Assembly (NCBI GenBank): GCA_005888735.1
Contig: VBBN01000032.1
Span: forward strand, 36,073-100,072
Reading direction: 5' to 3'
Origin: Candidatus Bathyarchaeota archaeon
GTDB taxonomy: Archaea > Thermoproteota > Bathyarchaeia > 40CM-2-53-6
DNA length: 64,000 nucleotides
Each line of letters begins with the position of its first letter. The stretch's first letter is position 1. Below the pieces are notes generated by a model that had not been told where the DNA came from, did not search any database, and worked only from the letters and a program-made list of their open reading frames with translations. A program made the translations under genes and the position numbers. Positions 59,601 to 64,000 of the stretch are shown piece after piece.

Positions 59601-59937
59601 CGTTCTGGTTGATGTTCAGGTGAAAGAGTCCGAACTGGCCTTCGGGACTTGTAAGGAAGTAGTCAGGGTTACCGGAAAAAGCCTGAAGGTCTCCAGGCTG
59701 CACTGGCCAGTCCGTAATGTCGATCTTGCCTGAAGTAAACGCGTTGAACATGGCCTGAAAGTCTGAATAGAAACTTATCAGAAGGTTTCTCGAGTAGGGT
59801 CCATAGGGCGACCATGTCGTGTTACCGCTCTGAGCGACCGCTCGAACACTTGTTATGACTGGGGACGGGGTCGCCATGAGAAACGTAAGGGAGAGAAAGA
59901 GTATCAGGACGGGGGTTTGCATCCGCAAATTTCTCAC
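56692..59937 (-). CDS. Giant family-5 solute-binding protein with dockerin-like module (copy 2)
   Basis: 1,081 residues, closely paralogous to the protein at 49303 over almost its whole length (for example 'FGLFHLNINQNGNFLGI', 'LIRRGFSQDVHKLSPFQAQSVWEFE', 'LWHLRNDLRWHDGVPVTADDVAYTILAYRD'). Signal peptide 8-35. The dockerin-like loops lie at about 907-961 ('DKNDDGVINLLDIADAALHFG', then 'GIVDIGEIATIAMYF'). The C-terminal 90 residues differ from copy 1. There is no membrane anchor. It probably binds a different peptide set and shares the single DppBCDF permease. Confidence 0.9.
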   Translation of the reverse strand: MRNLRMQTPVLILFLSLTFLMATPSPVITSVRAVAQSGNTTWSPYGPYSRNLLISFYSDFQAMFNAFTSGKIDITDWPVQPGDLQAFSGNPDYFLTSPEGQFGLFHLNINQNGNFLGIVQQQSRSTVAASVKNTASAANTCLTGFARLIVNLHNQELPGKPLILDPLNNVVASSTSGTFSVADSGAATPTGQYIIPSSPNCIPQNPSYTLSSTVYGGATTISVAASGGAPTTFTVDFNVNWNSVTSLTSSPAGVQINRAISHLVDAKSFVNENTLGGQADNPHFWSAPAQGYNNVCDNPIGGSSGITKICQINLNEDCTGSNPSNAVNPHPWVASCAPASPYDLSSQSLSASTKWWGAQGASLGIDKGYPSTLDLRAACDHFVLAGLTVVDFTPTVQDPNGCGQVATALTGTTAPSGQYAHLSNNGAQVVVLPRTDPPRRDFGTIVADGLNALFGTPNNANNPNNPLGQRGCTVNYVGPSSPGVCAWQAYTITQIFDQVFSNNLGAGANDWKIYTGGNTLGTLGDDTYFEFNTVDNGGLCAGVFSTYQLDYTNYCNPVYDTWTRAGEFAPDLNLAGQLFKRGFLQEYRDAFNVPVFSRVQQFVALNSWNFQPGTKSSLVAQLGAGFQISYWSLLNMRCNPSFTPTLVQNACGGGVNGLIRRGFSQDVHKLSPFQAQSVWEFEVLLQVYDTMLAPNPLTGGASNQLVDWMTTSHTSAFSPSETSCIGTNCVAGTTTELWHLRNDLRWHDGVPVTADDVAYTILAYRDVPSANLGTNVAAVSSAIAISSTTIQVKLQHQSPFFETEIGGLPIIPKHLWAPVCGSPPSPASLCGSPSFDPMAAGLYVGSGPWVCKNINTGAIGGSCTQNADNSIGTQDVTLSGRVLLTANMNYMRGPTTLQGSSLQKSSWGDKNDDGVINLLDIADAALHFGRTDPYWDHPLFGTSPGIVDIGEIATIAMYFDHGITKPYAPSALTGLDPRVDPFRADLTSQGGPIMYYQGGLRSGTGQLNVQLDALTGTPSPTAFSAVLNTDSGTLVGTTTGTAGSTASLVTFPFSGISPGTYQLRLIFSGAQPYMTIMLVLT

Positions 59938-60098
59938 TCAGAACGTTGGCGTACCCACTGCCACCAATTTATGACTATCGGAAACTTCATCCTCCGGACT
60001 TGTTCGGAGAAATCTCTTGATTGCTCTGGCTGTCTGGAGACAGGTCCACTGCGCAGAGCTACCGGTCTAATACACGGCGTCAGCAGGCTAGTTGGGTG

Positions 60099-63000
60099 TT
60101 ACACGCTCTTACCGAAGTAGAAGGCGGCCTTGGCAACATCAAGGATGTCAACACGGCAATCGCCGTTGATATCGTCACGGGCATGGTAGCGTGCCTGCCC
60201 GCATGAACTCCCAAAGCCGAAGGCTATGTCTGCTATGTCGAGAATGTCCACTCTTCCATCAGGCAGAGGGCTCAGATCTCCAATAATGTCTCCAGGCAGG
60301 TCTGCTTTCACGAGACCCGACAGCGTGTTGTCGCCGAGCATGACGCTGTTGCTCTCAACGCACGTGCATTGAAGAGTTGCGGTTAGGGTGAACCTTCCCC
60401 AGACCGCGGGCATGATCATGATTGTCCGGTTGGCCGTTGTCACGACGAGAGTCTGGTTCACCACTAGGGTGACTGTTTTCGAGAAAAAGCTTGTTGAGTT
60501 GAGCTTGAGGGTGAGCTGAGCGGTCTCAGTATTGTTCCCGTAATTAGATAGGGTCACATCTATTTTGACGGTGCTGTTGTAAGGAACCAATAGATTGGCT
60601 GTAATGTTTGATATGGTAGAACGAATTCCGACGTCGTGCTGAACCTGGATCCCGCCAGTGTTTGCGTAAATCAGGTCGAATGCGGCGGTCTGAGTGTTTA
60701 GTCTATTCCAGAAGACCCAGAGACGGCCGCAAACACCGTGGTTACTCCCGGGACAGAGCGAATCTGACATTTGCCCGGCGGATGGATAGTAGTCGGCGGG
60801 GCCCGTTATTGTGTTCATGAAGGATGAAGGACTGGGGGCAGAATTCACAATCCAATTGGACGTATAGGTGAAGTTGGTGTACATTACGTTCTGCTCGGGG
60901 GTCGTGCAGCCGCCACCACATGGGAAGGACCTGTCGTAGAAGAGCTCGAAGACACCATCGCTGGTCTGGAACAATGAAGGACGGTCGTCGTCGTAGGCGG
61001 GAGTTGGGCTCTCAAAGGGGAATAGACAGGGGAGTGAGGAACATCGGACCCATGAGGCGTCTGGAACACCCGTAGTGAGGAGGAACTGGCTTGTGTCATC
61101 TGTTGAGGTGTAGTAGAGCAGCTCCGACCCTGTCTGGTTTGATATCCAGGCGATCCATATTCGCGCATCCTTAGTCTCTGTTATCGACGGGCTTTTCGCC
61201 CCTAGCCCAGTGCCGATAGAGGGGCCGAGTTGGAAGTCTGAGGACCAACCTGTCCCGTTGTAGTACTTGTAGTATATTCCGAAGAATGTGCGTGTAGAAT
61301 TGTGCCTCGCCCAGGAGACCCAAATCCTTCCAAACCTGTCCTGTACGGCTGAAGGGGCTTCGTCAAACATGGTACTGCTGGTCAGAGCGATGTCGCCAGT
61401 CGTGGGAGTGGGATTACCGCTGGCATTGTATAGCCTGTAGAAGAGCTGCGGGTGTCCAGTTCGATTCGAAGACCAGACAACCATCATTGTCCTATTGTTG
61501 AGAGACGTGATGAAGTTGTTAAAGTCGGGGGACGGGTTGCTGGTCACTAATTGTCTCGCTGTCCAACCGGTCCCATTCCAAACCTTCAGATAGACATCTT
61601 TGTTTGGTGACCCCGCCGGACCCTCGTTCCAGACGAGCCAAACTCTTCCTAAATAGTCTGAGGCAGCCGAGGGCCAGAGGGGATGGGTTGAGGTGGAGAG
61701 CTGTCCAGTAATCGCCGCGTCGCCCGTATCCTCCACGCCGTTGTTGTTCCGGTCGTAGGCCACCATTTCGCCAGAATCCCAATGGCCATTGCTGTTAGCG
61801 TCGACAAACTTGACCCGCGAATCGCTGGCCAGAGCTGTCCCGTTGGCGGGTGTGGACCCGAGGATAACAGGGTCTGTTGACGTGTAAATGCCGCTATTGT
61901 TGTTGTCATAGACGACAACCTCTCCTGACCGATCTACCCCATCCCAGGCGCCATTTGGCTGAGCGCCATATGCAATGACGGAGTCAGTTGATCCGTATAT
62001 CCCATTGGTATCATTGTCATAGACAACCATTTCAACGGGACGCCATAACCCGTTCATTGCGAGATCGATGAACTTGACCTTTGCATCAATAGCGAGTACT
62101 ACTAGGTTGGTCGGGGCTGGTCCTGCTATCACCGGCTCGCTCAGTCTTGTTCCAACAGCGGGAGCCATGCCCACAATCACAGGCTCACTCAGATCGTATT
62201 TGTTGTTAGCATTGGTGTCGTAAACCACAGCCTCGCCGGGATCCCAGAAGCCATTCTTGCTAGAATCCACAAACTTGACCAATGGGTCAATTTTCAATGT
62301 CGGCCACGTGGCCGAAAGAGTTCCCAGAATAACAGGCTCCTTCAGCACCGTTCCGATGGGGGGAGCTGTACCCGCAACTACAGGTTCGGTGGACTGGTAG
62401 ATGTTGTCTAGGTTAGAATCGTAAACCACGGTGTAACCTGCGACCCACTTCCCGGTACGTTTGGTATCAACGAACCTGAAGTGAGAATCAGGACTCAATG
62501 GAGGGGAGTCGAGACCACAAGTCGGAGTGGGCCCCGCAATCACTGCCTCTCCAGTGCAATCAAAGATCGCATTGTTATTACCGTCATAGACAACTGACTC
62601 TCCAGGGTCCCAGTGGCCATTCACGATTGAATCGACGAACTTGATCAACGGGTCAGTCGAGTTGCTGTAGCGGCCATCCCCATTGCTGTCGTACGCTACG
62701 ACCTCGCTAGCATCCCAGTGGTTGTTGCCATTCGAATCGACGTATTTGACCTTGGAATCGGAATTCAGCCCTGTCTGGTTTGCGGGGTTGGCATTGGCAA
62801 CAATCGATTCGCCGGTATCGAACGCCCCGTTGTTGTTGTTGTCGTAAACGACAGCTTTTCCTGCTTCCCAGTGGCCGTCAAGGTTCGAGTCGACAATCTT
62901 GAGTTTTGAATCCGTCTTCAGAGATGTTGTAGTAACGGTTCCAAAGATCACTGGTTCCCCGGTGTTGTAGACATTGTTATTGTTAGTATCGTAGACGACA

Positions 63001-63716
63001 GCCTCGTTGGTGTCCCTCTGGTTGTTGCCATTCGAATCGATGTACTTGACTAAGGGGTCGAAGGTTGAGTTGTCGTAGCGGCCGTTGCTGTTGCTATCGT
63101 AGGCCATGGACTCCCCAAGGTCCCATCGACCGTTGGGAGTAGTGTCGACAAACTTAAGCTTGGAACTCGAGTCGGCGGTGAGGGACGCGCCGGCCCGGGG
63201 CGGTGCTCCCGCTACAATTTGCTCGCCAGCATCATAGACGCCATTGCCGTTGACATCATAAACCACACTTTCACCTAGTTCCCATGCTGCACTGAGGTTG
63301 ATGTCGACGAGACCGAAACGGCAGAGGGGGGAACAGGAAGAACTGCTGGTCGATTTTAGCGTCGACCCGACGAGAGCTGTTCCCGCCACCAAGACCTCGC
63401 CTGGATCGTAGAACCCGTTGTTGTTTAAGTCATAGATTACTGACTCCCCTGGATCCCAATTGTTGTTGGAGTTGGTGTCGACAAACTTGAAATGTGAATC
63501 TACGTTGAGAGCTTTCCCAATCGCGGGTGCCGCGTCAACGAACTTTAGCTTGGGATCTGGGCTGAGGGACTCGCCCATGGGAACTTTGGTGGGCCCAGGG
63601 TTCCAACCAAACGCATTGGCCACTGGAAATCTTGCCGTCGCAAAGAAAGTGACGGCCAATAACGCCAAGAGGAGCGAAGGCTTGAGAGTCATCGTTTCTC
63701 TTCTTCTTCCGGCCAA
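60099..63716 (-). CDS. Giant secreted protein: calcium-loop repeats, propeller-like domain, C-terminal dockerin
   Basis: 1,205 residues. Signal peptide (10-35). Residues about 35-675 are some 14 tandem modules alternating 'FVDSNSNNHWDPGE' and 'VYDTNNNGVYDTGEPVIAG', two Asp/Asn-rich loops per module that resemble EF-hand calcium loops. Residues about 680-990 are a BNR/sialidase-like propeller ('DRFGRIWVSWARHNS', 'DARIWIAWISNQTG'). A CARDB-like domain follows (about 1030-1135). Two dockerin-type loops end the protein ('DGRVDILDIADIAFGFG' and 'DINGDCRVDILDVAKAAFYFG', 1150-1205). No TM anchor. A surface-bound adhesin or carbohydrate binder held by cohesins is the likely role. Confidence 0.85.
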   Translation of the reverse strand: MAGRRRETMTLKPSLLLALLAVTFFATARFPVANAFGWNPGPTKVPMGESLSPDPKLKFVDAAPAIGKALNVDSHFKFVDTNSNNNWDPGESVIYDLNNNGFYDPGEVLVAGTALVGSTLKSTSSSSCSPLCRFGLVDINLSAAWELGESVVYDVNGNGVYDAGEQIVAGAPPRAGASLTADSSSKLKFVDTTPNGRWDLGESMAYDSNSNGRYDNSTFDPLVKYIDSNGNNQRDTNEAVVYDTNNNNVYNTGEPVIFGTVTTTSLKTDSKLKIVDSNLDGHWEAGKAVVYDNNNNGAFDTGESIVANANPANQTGLNSDSKVKYVDSNGNNHWDASEVVAYDSNGDGRYSNSTDPLIKFVDSIVNGHWDPGESVVYDGNNNAIFDCTGEAVIAGPTPTCGLDSPPLSPDSHFRFVDTKRTGKWVAGYTVVYDSNLDNIYQSTEPVVAGTAPPIGTVLKEPVILGTLSATWPTLKIDPLVKFVDSSKNGFWDPGEAVVYDTNANNKYDLSEPVIVGMAPAVGTRLSEPVIAGPAPTNLVVLAIDAKVKFIDLAMNGLWRPVEMVVYDNDTNGIYGSTDSVIAYGAQPNGAWDGVDRSGEVVVYDNNNSGIYTSTDPVILGSTPANGTALASDSRVKFVDANSNGHWDSGEMVAYDRNNNGVEDTGDAAITGQLSTSTHPLWPSAASDYLGRVWLVWNEGPAGSPNKDVYLKVWNGTGWTARQLVTSNPSPDFNNFITSLNNRTMMVVWSSNRTGHPQLFYRLYNASGNPTPTTGDIALTSSTMFDEAPSAVQDRFGRIWVSWARHNSTRTFFGIYYKYYNGTGWSSDFQLGPSIGTGLGAKSPSITETKDARIWIAWISNQTGSELLYYTSTDDTSQFLLTTGVPDASWVRCSSLPCLFPFESPTPAYDDDRPSLFQTSDGVFELFYDRSFPCGGGCTTPEQNVMYTNFTYTSNWIVNSAPSPSSFMNTITGPADYYPSAGQMSDSLCPGSNHGVCGRLWVFWNRLNTQTAAFDLIYANTGGIQVQHDVGIRSTISNITANLLVPYNSTVKIDVTLSNYGNNTETAQLTLKLNSTSFFSKTVTLVVNQTLVVTTANRTIMIMPAVWGRFTLTATLQCTCVESNSVMLGDNTLSGLVKADLPGDIIGDLSPLPDGRVDILDIADIAFGFGSSCGQARYHARDDINGDCRVDILDVAKAAFYFGKSV

Positions 63717-63782
63717 TTCTCCTAGGCTCTCCGCTGACCTCTGGAAATAAAAGAAGGGAGGGGAGCTATGGGGGCGGAGTGG

Positions 63783-64000
63783 TTAGGCTTTGACTTTGAA
63801 GAATGGCCCGTTGAGGCTGAGGAACGATGTTGACCCTGGCACGCAGAAGGTTGTGGTGACGCAGCGCATTGCGATGACGCTGTAGGTGTATGTGCCGATG
63901 GATGAACTGTCGAGTGGGAAGAAGAACGTTCCTGTCACCGTTGACGAGTTGCCTGGGAACATGAAGGCGACATCGGACATGACTTGGACTTCGCCGCCGG
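63783..64000 (-). CDS. C-terminal end of a surface protein (partial)
   Basis: The frame is open from the window edge to TAA 63783-63785 (about 72 residues). The sequence 'MFPGNSSTVTGTFFFPLDSSSIGTYTYSVIAMRCVTTTFCVPG' is a beta-rich extracellular domain with two Cys and sequons, ending 'GPFFKVKA'. It has no C-terminal TM anchor. The family cannot be judged from the end alone. Confidence 0.6.
   Translation of the reverse strand, partial: GGEVQVMSDVAFMFPGNSSTVTGTFFFPLDSSSIGTYTYSVIAMRCVTTTFCVPGSTSFLSLNGPFFKVKA

Overview
This is chromosomal DNA of an archaeon. The best fit is a member of Thermoproteota (Thaumarchaeota/Nitrososphaeria or Bathyarchaeia-like) outside the classical ammonia oxidisers; that placement is an inference. 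The grounds are three tRNA genes broken by introns at archaeal, partly non-canonical positions, TATA boxes about 28-35 bases upstream of starts (short-leader transcripts), many TTG/GTG starts, two-subunit 2-oxoacid:ferredoxin oxidoreductase, TrmB- and Lrp-type regulators, a PAN/ARC-like AAA ATPase, and an intein in an Mrp/NBP35 ATPase.

Layout. 0-1.4 kb: end of a secreted beta-propeller gene, then a non-coding stretch with two short-period repeat blocks. 2-14 kb: housekeeping and accessory genes (3-methyladenine glycosylase, tRNA-Trp, malate synthase plus isocitrate lyase) mixed with an unusual number of decayed genes (Lrp, PNPOx-like, GNAT, alpha/beta hydrolase, RpiB). 14.1-22.5 kb: a co-directional catabolic cluster (luciferase-like oxidoreductase, thioesterase, 3-hydroxyacyl-CoA dehydrogenase, two enoyl-CoA hydratases, ferritin-like diiron protein, EthD-like protein, thiolase with its DUF35 partner) facing an aldehyde dehydrogenase. 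Its acetyl-CoA could feed the glyoxylate shunt encoded at 5.7-8.7 kb. 22.6-38.9 kb: BlaI/M48 pair, small membrane and regulatory genes, AAA ATPase, NAD synthase, aquaporin, KorAB, MIP18-type protein, HTH regulators, tRNA-Glu, acylphosphatase, intein-bearing Mrp and TrmB. 39.5-40.9 kb: tRNA-Leu followed by a 1.3-kb insert with an M48 protease gene, bounded by a 19-bp repeat of the tRNA 3' end.

40.9-64 kb is a cell-surface region and the most interesting part. An oligopeptide-type ABC transporter (two ATPases, two permeases) is followed by two very large paralogous substrate-binding proteins, each with a type-I dockerin-like calcium module. Between them lie two C-terminally membrane-anchored proteins whose N-terminal domains read as cohesins, followed by CARDB/PKD-type stalks. 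A 1,205-residue protein with many calcium-loop repeats, a propeller-like domain and a C-terminal dockerin completes the set. I infer a cohesin-dockerin surface assembly that tethers solute-binding proteins (and perhaps a sensor or adhesin) to membrane scaffolds beside their permease.

The other unusual signals are the three multi- or odd-position-intron tRNAs, the minimal tRNA-flanked protease element, the intein, and a non-coding 350-bp segment bounded by inverted repeats.
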